From Oenanthe sinensis (taxonomy: Eukaryota > Streptophyta > Magnoliopsida > Apiales > Apiaceae), in contig CM053796.1 in NCBI GenBank assembly GCA_028671895.1, positions 36,764,860 to 36,828,859 of the forward strand: a DNA stretch of 64,000 nt. Reading direction: 5' to 3'. The position numbers were made by a program, and so were the translations under genes. The notes under the pieces were generated by a model. It had not been told where the DNA came from and searched no databases. It saw only the letters and a list, made by a program, of their open reading frames with translations. How positions within the stretch are numbered: the stretch's first letter is position 1; the number at the start of each line of letters is the position of its first letter. Positions 48,363 through 60,136 of this stretch are shown here, in pieces.

Positions 48363-48365
<3 letters not shown>
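47692..48365. mobile_element. non-autonomous hAT-like element (copy C)
   Basis: The ends TAGGGGTGAGTAACGG and TTGATCAACCCTA are bounded by a perfect 8-bp direct repeat ACTATATA (47684-47691 and 48366-48373), though this target is low-complexity. Subterminal CGGTTCGGTC and GACCGAACC arrays flank a short AT-rich core. The core phrase AGCAATCTTAATTCTAGAAG is shared, inverted, with copy D. No transposase is encoded. Length is 674 bp. Confidence 0.75.

Positions 48366-48367
<2 letters not shown>

Positions 48368-48455
<88 letters not shown>
48368..48455. repeat. (AT)n microsatellite
   Basis: About 88 bases of nearly pure AT repeat between hAT-like copy C and a Helitron end. Confidence 0.97.
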
Positions 48456-48456
<1 letters not shown>

Positions 48457-48484
48457 TAGCTTATATTTCGTGCAATCACGGATC
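48456..48484 (-). mobile_element. Helitron 3' end, minus strand
   Basis: Read on the minus strand, the sequence is a small hairpin CGTG-ATTG-CACG followed by AAATATAAGCTAG and then T, matching the 3' terminus of the complete Helitron at 18735-19648 (hairpin, spacer, CTAG before T). The rest of the element to the right could not be delimited. Confidence 0.55.
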
Positions 48485-48836
48485 GAATATGTGCCATGCA
48501 CCAGATATAAGTTAGTATTCACTTATAAACTAAGATATTATTTTTTATTTTTAGTAAAGGAAAAATGTCAGAAATAGCATTATAATATGAAATAATTGAA
48601 AATAATAGTTAAAGTCTTTTTTTTATTTTTAAAAAGATAAAAATAGGAAATTACATCATTTGCAACAAATTTTGATATCTAATTTGATATTTTAGCATTA
48701 TAATGAAAATTTTAAGCAATAAATTGAAAAACTTATATTCGTTAATAAACTCGCAATCAAAACATTTATATTATATTATTATAGCCGAAAGATTAAAAAA
48801 TTTGCTCGGTTGGTTGGTCGGTAATGGGCCACGACC

Positions 48837-48996
<160 letters not shown>

Positions 48997-49439
48997 CTTA
49001 CTTATTATAATACGAGCCCTAACTATATACATATCTATATTAACTAAAATTTTATTTTTTAAGCTCAATTATATAATTATTGTAACACTGGTCTAAATTA
49101 TATAATTTTAATTATTATAATATGAGTCCTAACTATATACATATTTATATTAACTAAAATTTTATTTTTTAGACCCAGTTATATATTTATTATAACACTG
49201 GTATATTATTATAGCAGAAAGATTAAAAATTTTGGTCGGTTGGTTGGTCTGTCGGTCGGTCGATACTGGGCCACGGGCCTAAAAAATATACATAGATATA
49301 ATTTTACTTATTATAATATGGGCCATAACTATATACATATCTATATTAACTAAAATTTTAATTTTTAGGCCCAATTATATAATTATTGTAACACGAGTTC
49401 AAATTATATAATTTTAATTATTATAATACGAGCCCTAAC

Positions 49440-49634
49440 TAGGGCTGAGCAAAAAATAACCAAAATGACTAGACCGGACCGAACCGACCAAACCGCTTTT
49501 TATGATTTTTTAAGCGGGCTGGTTTTCATTTATAAACCGACCATTAAGATCGAACTGGACCGCTACAAATATATATATTATTATATATATATATATAATA
49601 TATAAATTTGTTTTGCATTTACCTATATTTGTCT

Positions 49635-49685
<51 letters not shown>

Positions 49686-50129
49686 AATTTATTTTGCATA
49701 ATATTTCTTCTAGAATTAAGATTGCTAGTTTGCTCTTGGAATACATTTCTTTTTGTTTATTTGCTGATATTTCTTTTTGTTTATTTGACATATTAAGATA
49801 TGTAATTTGTTTAAATTTGACAACCAGCGTGAATTTGACATAATTTTTGTGCTATTGGAAATAGATTACTGGATGCAAAGTATATATTTTTGTAGCAGCT
49901 CAATTCCAAGTATAATGACAAGATATTTTGGTACATTTATTTTTAAATATCTAGATTTCAAATTTGGTTTAAAATTGTAACCGACTGAATAGAACTGTTT
50001 AATTCTAGTCTGGACTTGTCTAAATATTTAAATGGTTCGGTTTAGTTTGATATTTAACGAAACCGATATATATGGCCCGGTCTGATTGGGTCGTTAAAAA
50101 CCAACCAAACCGACCGGTGCTCAGCCCTA
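49440..50129. mobile_element. non-autonomous hAT-like element (copy D)
   Basis: Perfect 12-bp inverted ends TAGGGCTGAGCA and TGCTCAGCCCTA are flanked by a 7-of-8 matching direct repeat (GCCCTAAC at 49432-49439, GCCTTAAC at 50130-50137). Subterminal arrays of CGGACCGAACCGACC and its complement are dense. It is the same family as copy C but inserted in the opposite orientation. The surrounding array provides the empty-site sequence. Length is 690 bp. Confidence 0.88.
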
Positions 50130-50233
50130 GCCTTAACTATATACATATATATATTAACTAAAATTTTACTTTTTAGGCCCAGTTATATATTTATTATAAC
50201 ACGAGTTCAAATTATAACATATTTATATTAAAT

Positions 50234-50279
<46 letters not shown>

Positions 50280-50787
50280 ATAGCATATAATATTAATATA
50301 AATTCTTAATATTATAAAATTTTATATTAAATATAAATAAAAATAAAAAATTAATTTACTTAAATATTAATTATCTCCTGGGTTATAAGCTTGTATCACT
50401 TAAAATTTTAACATTGTATAAATTTTATGAACAGAAGTAAAGGAACGTTGGGTTAATAGGAGAGCGAAGGAGATATTACCATTTTAAGTTATTTGATCGT
50501 TGATAGGTACGGAGGCACATGGGCGGATCCGACTAATCGGGCTGAAGAATAGAAGAGATGTTCAAATAATAATTTGTATATTTTACATATCTTACCTTAT
50601 ATTATACTAGCTTAGAAGCACAGATTTTCTTGGCCATCTTACAAGAGATCCATATTTTAACAAAGCATGTATCGCTCATCAAAGGGCAACTAATATATAA
50701 CATAAATCAGTTCCATAATTATAAAAGGAGATCATATGAAATCATGAAATAGACCGTAAAGCAAACCACGACGATAATCTTTACTTC

Positions 50788-52715
50788 TTAGGTTAGGTTC
50801 ATATAAGTATGAATGGTTACAAATGCATCGGATCCAGCTTGGTGGGAGGTGCCAACACGCTTCACATCCAACATCTTCTCCAAATTTTTCAAGCTTATAT
50901 AACATGCACGATCGTGGCAAGCTGCTAGCATCTTCGCATCATATGTATTATCACCAATAAAAGAACATAACAGGTTCTGGAAGTGTGCAAGTGCTTCCAG
51001 GAGTTCAGAAGGTGTGACAGACATAACTTGATCAGATAAAGGAAATCATAACATCCATGGAAAGTAACTCAAGTAATGTTATCAGAGTCCGGATTGAAAA
51101 AAATAAATAATTTCTAATTGATTATAATTATAATTAATTTTGATACCGAAACATTTTTTATATGTTTATTTTATTACCAACCATTTTATATATACCTTGC
51201 ACAGAGCCTTCTTAATTTCAGGACCGCTCACCAGGGCTGCACAGAAAACAGGTATAGACCTGAAAATCAGACCAGACCAGACCAGTTCTGCCGGTCAAAA
51301 ACCCGAACCGGACTGGTCACATTCGGGTCGGTCCTCGGTCCTAATTTCTGAAAATATTGTATATTCGGTCCGGTCCGGTTCAAACCCGGAAAACCCGGTT
51401 AAAAACCTGGTTGGACCGGTTTACTTATTATTAATGATTTTTTATTTATCTTTAAATAATTTTTCCTTAAATAAGAACTTTGATGTATTAGACTTTTCTT
51501 AAAATATGTATTAATGAAATGATGTTTTTTTGTTGTATTAGACTTTTCTTAAAATATGTATTAATGAAAAATTATGAACTAATGTCTTTTGGCTTTTAGA
51601 AGATGTACTTCTGGAACGAAATCATTATTCTAAGAATTTTGATGTATTAGACTTTTCTTAAAATATGTATTAACGAAATGATGTTTTCTTAAAATATATA
51701 TTAATGAAATGATGTTTTATTATTCTAAGAAGGCTTGTTGGTTTAGAAATCGTCGTATAGGCACAAATATTATTGTTATAAATTTGAATACCAGATTTAC
51801 CCTTTTACAAATAAATATTAAAAGTCAAATTATATGGTAAAGTGTTAAAAGGATGGAAAGTGAAACGGGTTACAAAATTGTGGGATACAAAATGTATATA
51901 CTAATACTATGAAGTGCGAAGTGCAATAAGCCAAAATCAGTGAGTTGTAAAGTGAAAATTAGTCTTACATATATAATATTGAGAGTTGAGGCGTGTGCTA
52001 GACTGCTTGAACTCGTCGTGTTCGAGTGTGCTACCTGCAAATTGAATCGAAAGCTGCAAGCCTGCAATACTACAACATGCAAATTTCAAGTTATGACACT
52101 CTAATTCATAGGCTTCTAGAAACCCAATTACAAAAGTAAGTACTTTTTTTATCCAAATTAGTTGTGCACTTGTGCAAGTAGTTGTAAGCTGTGGCCTCAT
52201 TTTTACTCAAAAAAAACCTATAGCCTTGTAAGTTGTATGCAGCCAGCAAGTACTATTTTTTTCACTAACAGGTCTTTACCGATCCGGGCCGGTCTGGTCC
52301 GGTTTTTATCCGGGCAGGTCCGGTCTCCTGTCCATAATATCTGAAAAACCCGGTTTTTGGTCCTGTCTGATTTTGACCCTTTGTGCAGCCCTACCGCTCA
52401 TGCTTTCAATTCTGCATGTTTATGAAAATCAATTTATGACAGCGGGGCGTGGGCTGTATTGACATCAAATTGAAGGTTGAACTCCCAGATATTTTGGATG
52501 TACTTCGCCAGATTCTTTAGACAATGCGAATTCTACTTGAATACATTTATTTGATTCACATTTGATCTCATTTGAGAATACAGCCGTTTCGCTATTGTCC
52601 AACATTCAAGCAAACTCGGTATCCACTGCCACTATAGGGTACTCTTCTACGGCTTGTTCCAGTAAATGAAAATCAAAATTATCAGACCATACAATAATAA
52701 CTTAATAAGTGTAAG
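50788..52715 (-). pseudogene. CAF1-type (CCR4-NOT) deadenylase remnant
   Basis: Minus-strand pieces match CAF1/POP2 deadenylases in order. First comes VWSDNFDFHLLEQA with EEYPIVAVDTEF (52620-52710), which includes the catalytic D and E of the exonuclease. Then an IWEFNLQFDV-like stretch (near 52480). Finally TYDAKMLAAC and VKRVGTSHQAGSDAF (50788-51024), which carry the later catalytic D, H and D context. The pieces lie in different frames with stops (TGA right after DTEFA), and a hAT-like element interrupts the middle. CAF1 removes mRNA poly(A) tails in the CCR4-NOT complex; this copy cannot make a full protein. Confidence 0.75.
51232..52393. mobile_element. non-autonomous hAT-like element (copy E) in the CAF1 remnant
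   Basis: The ends CAGGGCTGCACA and TGTGCAGCCCTA are flanked by a 7-of-8 direct repeat (CCGCTCAC at 51224-51231 and CCGCTCAT at 52394-52401). Subterminal CCGGTCCGG and GACCGGACC arrays are present at both sides. The interior has repeats of TATTAGACTTTTCTTAAAAT (near 51487, 51537 and 51645). No transposase frame is seen. Length is 1162 bp. Confidence 0.87.
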
Positions 52716-54810
52716 CTACCTGCCGCGTGTAGAACAACTCGAAATAAGGAACATAAATTCTGATTTAAATAAGCAAGTAAATATATAAAATGGGCGAATA
52801 TTATAAAAAAAATAGCAAAAATATATTCAGTGCAAACAGAGGCCCTTTTCATGTAACTTGGAGCTAGAAGACTCAATCGTTGACAATAGCTGACGTAGAA
52901 AAGCAAGTGAGGGTGAGCCAAAATTAATAGATTATTAATATTCATTTTTTTAAATTGCATTATGATATATTTTAATAAATAATAAGCATAGGCTATTTTT
53001 TAAAAAATAATAATTTAGCTTATAACCTTAAATGAGTATATGTTCTCACAAAATTCTCGGGATGATCTAGAGTGGAAACCATGACTTGAGACGACGTGAA
53101 ATCAACTTTTGAATAAAAATATATAGCTTATTAATTATATCTAAAATACACAAGTTATTAGTTAGACGACGTGACATCAACTTTTGAATGGAAATATATA
53201 GCTTATTAATTATATGTAAAATACACAAGTTATTAGTTATATTTAGTAACGAAGTATTTGCTCATAATTCAAAGAGGAGAGGTGACTTAGGCTCGCCCTA
53301 GCTACCTCCACCCTGATTATAGACATGTTCAAACAACAAATTAGTAAAACAAAAATAAATAATACCTGAAAGGAGTAAATTTGAATAAGGGCACACAAAG
53401 AGGAGGGTTATAAGTTACAGGATTGAGAATAAGTATATCACATGAATTATTATCTAGAGTGAGAGTGTGAAGCACATCACTATTAATGGCTGTTGTTATT
53501 GTCACGGTGGTTGTCATTTTTAAAAATTGAGATGTATGACTATAAAAATATAAGTTTTTTTATTAAATTTAAAATTTTAATTTCTTAGTATGAAAATATA
53601 AATTTAATATTTAATTATATTAATTTTCTTAGTTCTAAATCAAAATTCAAACTTCATAATAAGCCCTTAATCCTAAAAAGATTGTCATTTTAACTTTCAC
53701 TATGTAGTATATTTTAACCGATTATTTCTAAAATATTTTTTATTTCATTAAAACTTAACATTCTCGTATTTAAATATCTGTTTCTAAAATATTATTTTAT
53801 TTATAGAATATTACTTTTAATTTCATATTTAGAGTATAACTAATGATAAAATTTTAACTGTACCCATGTTAGGTAATTAATTTTGTTTTTAAATTTAACA
53901 AAATTGAAATATGGTGTTTGAGAAAATATATATTCTGTAACAAATATTTTTATGATAGCGGGATGGAGTATTTACAGTTGAGATTAAAAAGGACATTTTC
54001 CAATTCACAACCCAACAAGGTATTATGTGTTAGCACATATTATTGGACGATTTGTGAAATTTTTGTCAGGCATCTTATTCTTATCTCTGTCATATTTGAT
54101 AAATCTTATAGAATATGTGCACAATTTACGTCTATTCGAAATGTTTTCAATACAAGACTGATTACTTCCTTCATTTTCCATGTAAAACATTTCAACATAA
54201 GATGGTTTACACATGATAAATACATTGTTGAATGAAAACAATGAATGCATGCATCAACATAGAGGCATCATTCACTTTATTTTCTAAAAGACACATAATT
54301 CTCTTGAATAAGTTGTCAAAGTTGATGTTCTCCGAAGCACATTGTAAAATTTTCCAGCATCAGTTTTTCCCAGGCACCAAGAATTCGGTAACTTCTTAGC
54401 TTGCAAATCGTATTCTAATTTCAGACCAACATTCATACGTGCCCGAAAAACAATGAATTTCATACTTGGGTGTCAAAATCATTCAACAGATAAGATGTGG
54501 GACAAATAACAAAATGTGTACTGCAAGCTATCACATCTTGACAGATATGAATTCATTTAAATGTTTTAGCCTGCTGGAAACAATCACAGTCAAAAGGCTA
54601 TACAGTAGCAAGAGGCAACTGAAAGCCAAACCACATGGAGAATATGTTTGTTTCTACAGTCCACTTGATTCTAGGTAGAAGAATATATAAAATGGGTCCC
54701 CGTCAAGAATTTTTCCTCATCATAGTCCCAATTATATTTAACTGAGTGAGAGGATTAAACAACAGTTACATAAAAAGATAATAGGAAAACATAAAGGCTC
54801 CCAGTATCTA
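52716..54810. other. AT-rich intergenic DNA with one tandem repeat
   Basis: No gene is recognised. Open frames near 53918-54250 overlap on both strands and have no family resemblance. The only clear structure is the 75-bp tandem repeat at 53090-53239. The last 100-150 bases are 3' UTR of the minus-strand RPN12 gene. Confidence 0.55.
53090..53239. repeat. 75-bp tandem repeat, two copies
   Basis: GACGACGTGAAATCAACTTT to AAGTTATTAGTTA at 53090-53164 is repeated at 53165-53239 with only a few changes. Confidence 0.93.
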
Positions 54811-57800
54811 TCACACTATGCGCTCCAACTCCCTTGCGTAACTAAGTGTTTGAGTTATGAGCTGCAGAGACGGTATCTCCTTGCAAGGAGCAGATTCTTT
54901 TGCCTTCTGGAAAGTTACCAACCCATTCTTAATCTCCCACTCAGGATGCTCCTGCATTTTTAAAACATAGAATGCTTAGTTCTTACCAACGAAATTTAAA
55001 CAGATGTAAGCAAGACATTAATATTCTTCTTTATACAAATTCAAATACTCGCCCACACATAAAATGACTTGTACTGTAACAAGTATTAATAAGGTAATAT
55101 TTTGTGCATCTCGCAGTAACTTCGCCTTGAAATGATACACACACATATGGATAATCACCTAATATGCTGCATAAATGGGCCAACAATTAGACTATTAGAG
55201 TGAGGCCTATCAGCAGATCCAATCCAAAATCAAAACTCAAACCATCAACCCAAAAATTGGCATTGATATATTGTTGTTCACAAAGTTTTAACTACCAAAT
55301 CTTCAATTAATTTATAGATAGTACAATCAAAATGAAAATAAACCTCAACCCAGGGTGACCTAATTAATCGGGTACTTTTCAGGTCTATATGAATATGACA
55401 ATAATGGAAATGTCTTGGCAAGAAGGTACACAAAATTATAAAAATCCCTAGTTATATGAGGCTAGCATATGTAAAATAAAGGGAAAACAGTCCAGTATCA
55501 TATCTGGGAAGCATTATTTGTAAAATGTGGTATACCGGCTAGGCGGCTACCGAAGGAGAAAATTCAAGCACCATTACTGTTGCAGAGTTTGAAATACCAT
55601 CAAACTGATTCAAACATTGATTTTCAGTCGACAAACACATTCAAGAAGATGTCAAATACTATGATGGCTGGCAACAAGGTTTTCAATGTTTCTGATGTGC
55701 AATGGTAATGCTGTTGCATAATCTGTTTTGACAACCACCAAAACAAAGGGGCAGAAATTAAAAAAGAATACCTCATTGATATATTCAGAAAGTTCACGGT
55801 CTGTTGAGAACAGCAACATTTGTCGGGCATCAGCTACTGAAAGAGTGTCATAAGCCTTTTCACTGCATCCAGCTATTTCATCCCTATATACAACAAAATT
55901 GGTTATATTACATACATATTTCATTCCTTTGACTGAAACTGTTAGTGACCTATATTAACTTCTGTTCGAGGACATAATCTTGATAGTGCAAGTTTTTATT
56001 TATACATGGCATCATTACGACAACTCTCGGGGAAGGCCTATTGTGAGAGTCAATATTCGTTTTAGAAGTATTGGTTAAATTAATTAATAATACTCCTTCA
56101 GATAAAGAAAGAAACAGGTGCAATAACTATATTTAGATCAATCCACGCCTGTTCAAATTAATTCATTTAATAACGAAGTATGATGAAATGATATTATTTC
56201 CTTGCCAGCTCTTGTGTGTGTAATAATGGATTTACTTGGACCAATAGATGATTTTCTGTGTGATAGTACTCGTTCTAATAATTCAAATAATATCACCTAC
56301 ATGTTTTAGGAAATAGGTCTTTCAATACTTTCTTTCAGCTACCACTTGGTCCACTAAATATAGCCATTGCTAGGAGAATGAAAAACTTTACCCTCAAGCT
56401 CAAGCTCAACATGACCACAAAGCATTTTTTATGCTTTTGGTTATTGCTTCCTCCTTTCTCATTATGTTACTATTTATCTCTACCATACTTAAGAGATGAC
56501 ACATGGCCTACCCAACAAACTACTAAGACATTTTTTGGAGCAGAATTGCCAAACAACCCTCAAATGTTGTTAAATCAAGTACTTCGCAAAATTTAAAAAC
56601 AACATAAATAATACTATATACTGATTGGAATAAGTGAGATCAATTTATACTTCCCTCAATTTTTAAAGGCCTCCCTACCAATGATATCTCGTTGGTAAAT
56701 TATGTTAAACAGTCCCATAGCGCTACATGAACAATGTCTCAAGGATGAAATTATTATAATCCAAATCTTACATGCTTAATTAGGATGTTGAATCCCGCTT
56801 AATGTTTCTGAAACTGTAATTGGTGTCAAAGTTGTGCCCTCTTTACAAAATCCAACAGCGAATTTCAAACGTATCAGTGCCAATGCTGGGCCTTATAATT
56901 ATATTCTAGTTAATGCTTAAATTTATGTCAAAAAATTCACCTGACTGTCTTTGCCAGAAGATCTAAGAAGTAGACATAGGTTTCATGAGGTACAGACTGC
57001 CTAGCACTTAACACTCTGTTGTAAGCGCCTTCCATGAAAGACTGCTCCAATTCTATGGCATGCTTGATGCAGGGATTCTCTAGTGCACTGGCTGAAAGCA
57101 ACTCCAATTCAGTATGAAACTCAGCAATTCTATTCTGCACTAGTAGTCTCAGAAGGTTAAGACCCAATATGGGGAATTCCTGAGGGGATGGTGGAAGACG
57201 ATCCCTGCTTCAACAGAACAATGAAAACATCATAAGCAGCTATACAAGTTCTTTAGCTACTATTATACTCTCGAAAACTGAAATAGATAAATATCCAGTA
57301 TATGATATGCTTTTAAACATTCAGATTTTAACCCACAACAAATCACATAGAAGATTCCAACTGAAATAGGAAATATAAACCGCATAATTAGCATGATATA
57401 CATGAGTATTAGTTCAAGACAGTCAGTACAGCTATGGGAAGGAGGACTTGATCCATTAATTATGCAAAGTTCCAACTTTTAGTGCTGGTACACATCGAAG
57501 ACACGAGTACATATTAAGTGCAAATTAAAAAAAGCTCAAGTTGCAAATGCTAAAATCTACCATTAGCACCACCCCCTAAACTACAAACCAAGTGCAAGGA
57601 AAAAAAGCACAACATCTTTCTTCTCCATTTAAAACCGTAATTGAACTGCCAATATTCTTGAGAGGATTTAGATTTTAGATTATAAGTAATTAACCGACTA
57701 GAAATACAGAGAAGGCATGATTACCCTGCATCTGTGTAGAAAGGCTTCAGCTGAAAGAAATCCCTCTCAAAAGCATCCTGATCCTCGGTCTTAACACTTA

Positions 57801-59161
57801 ACACAACTGCATGCTCATATATATCCCCTGAAAATTCTCACACTCATAAGACATTAGGACAGTGAAAGTAGCGAAAATGGCAATTTAATTGTATATAAAG
57901 GCATATTTACATAAAAAGTACCACAACCAAGTGAAAACTCGTGTCTAGCATAAACACTATCAGATGTCATATTATTAATTAAAAAAATCAGTCTGGCTAA
58001 TTTTTATTAATTGTCAAATACAAAATTTTAAGGCTCAATACTATAATCATCAATATCTGTTATAATTCCCCACCATTGTTCTATCAGGATATCGGAAATG
58101 ATATCTTCTACAACACTATCAGGTAAAAATGCATTCGCACTGACCTAGGCTTCGTAACCTTTTCCCATGACACAAGTGACTTGAACTGTCGTCATCATAA
58201 AACTTGTTCGTTAAAGCTAAAGCACAACCTTCAGACATTTTCTTTTGGTTTCATGCATAAATAACCTAATATCAATTGTTTTAAACATAACTAGAGAACA
58301 ATAGTCAAATATACACTATATAGTAGGCCAAATCATAAGTAAAAAGAAACTTCATAAGAAAACCAACTTATAAAACAATTGGCGACTGCCCCTAAATCTA
58401 AATACTTACAATAACAAGTGTACAGACAAATATATTTTTGGATCAGCATGTACAGGAACACGCAACAACATATTGCAATGTGTGTGTGTATAAACCAAAC
58501 AGAGAACATTACTTGCTATTGTCAACTCGTGAACAGCATTAGGTGTAGCTTCAAATAAAGGAGGAAGACTTCTAAATCCAGTTAACATGACCTGAAACAT
58601 AGATACAAAGTCAACCAATATCAGCACTTCTGAATTATACAAGCAAAATGCCCTTAAAATGATACTACATTCTACAATAATTGCTCAAAACATATAAAAA
58701 TTTGATATCTAAAGCTTCATAAAAGGACCATAAAACCTAATAGCATCCCATCTCTTGGTTGTCATAGCTCTAATCCCTAATTATCTACACAATTCAAGAA
58801 CTTTCTCGAAACTCAAATCCCAATTACGAAAACAAAGAAACATATTAAGCTAGAATACCCATTACAAGACTAAACCCTAGTAGCTTAACAAATCAGAAAA
58901 ACAAGAAAAAGATTCGAACTTTAATCCATTCAAATAACGTTCCAAACTGGGGTTCAACTAAACAAAGAACAAGGGCACAAATTAGAGCTTAATCAATAAA
59001 AAGTGATATAAATAAACATAAACACACATAAATATATACAAATTATGTATATATACCTTGAGTTGAGAGAGGAAATTAGAACAAGAATCGAAATCACTAC
59101 GCATCATAGCAGCTTTGAATCTCTCAAAGAGCTGAGACAACTCTGTTAGCTTTGGATCCAT
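54811..59161 (-). CDS. RPN12A: 26S proteasome regulatory subunit RPN12 (PSMD8)
   Basis: Six exons on the minus strand, 59057-59161, 58513-58591, 57725-57827, 56941-57204, 55772-55883 and 54811-54951, join in frame into 267 aa, the usual length in plants. Signatures are MDPKLTELSQLFERFKAA, SLPPLFEATPNA, DIYEHAVVLSVKTEDQDAF, LGLNLLRLLVQNRIAEFHT, EQSFMEGAYNRVLSARQ, DEIAGCSEKAYDTLSVADAR and the terminal TLSYARELERIV. RPN12 is a PCI-domain subunit of the 19S lid, needed for final assembly of the regulatory particle that recognises ubiquitinated proteins. The exon 4 acceptor is a tandem NAGNAG (AAGCAG at 57205-57210), so a one-residue (Arg) splice variant is possible. A (GT)n run sits directly before the ATG. 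The gene diverges from the bS6 gene. Confidence 0.96.
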
Positions 59162-59656
59162 TGTGTGTGTGTGTGTGATCTAGTCGCAGAGCTTCAAGTG
59201 GGTAGCTTTCTTTTTGCAGAAGAAACTGAGGAAGAAAGGCTTGTATAGAGATACAGATAGATACACTAGTTGCGACTTGGATGGTAAGCTGGGTCACGCC
59301 GGTTCTTCCGACCCGCAACCAGCTACTGTTTGTATTTTCTTTTCCAAATATTTTATATATTTAATAATTCTCATATAATATTATCTGAAAATACAATTTT
59401 CTGATAAAGTAATTATAAATTTTAAATATTTGCATAAACCTTTATTTTATTTTTATTATTATTCGTATTATATTTCCTTAAATTGAAAATCCTTTGCTAA
59501 AAAAATCAAACAATTGTAATATATCTTCGTAAACGTATTATGAATTATAAAAAATAATTAATAAAAATTTTGATAATTAATTATATAAGATGAGTAATAA
59601 TTTAATAGTGAATTTTAACCATTTTTTATTAAATTTTAGTCAAATATTACATGATA

Positions 59657-59924
59657 CTCCTTTCATCATATTTTGGTGTTCTTTTTGAAAAAATAATGCA
59701 TATTAAAAAAAATTAGTTATAATTAATTGTGTAACAATTTTTCGTACTTATCATATTTATTATAATCGTTTTATACTATAAAGAGTAAATTTGAAGTGAA
59801 ATTTATATTGAAAATAATAAAATAAGAGATAAATTTTAATTTTTTTATATGAAAAATAGAATTGTATAATTGTTATGAAATAAAAAAAATCATAAAAGAA
59901 ACTATTAAAATGGGTGGGAGGGAG
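59657..59924. mobile_element. Stowaway-like MITE in the RPN12/bS6 divergent promoter region
   Basis: Bounded by TA at both sides, with ends CTCCTTTCATCATATTTTGG and ATGGGTGGGAGGGAG that are imperfect inverted repeats (CTCC...). The 268-bp interior is AT-rich and non-coding. It lies mid-way in the roughly 975 bp between the two divergent start codons. Confidence 0.65.
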
Positions 59925-60136
59925 TATTGATTTGTATTTTAGATATCAGTATTCAAATTGTTTTTTTTAATGGAGATATCAGTATTTCAAACAAAAATTC
60001 ACAAAGTATAAATTTTAATATGTTAGAAAAAAGGAGAAAATAGATACAGAATTGTAAGTATATTTGTATAACCCCCAATCCCCTTATCCATTTCTCACTC
60101 CCAAACACCAAATTTCCAGACCTCAAAGCCATAAAA

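Noticed and set aside
53090..53239. CRISPR-like or satellite array
   Set aside because: Only two adjacent copies without spacers, in plant nuclear DNA; a simple tandem duplication.
53918..54250. Overlapping frames on both strands (105 and 75 codons)
   Set aside because: AT-rich, no family resemblance, no splice-linked neighbours.
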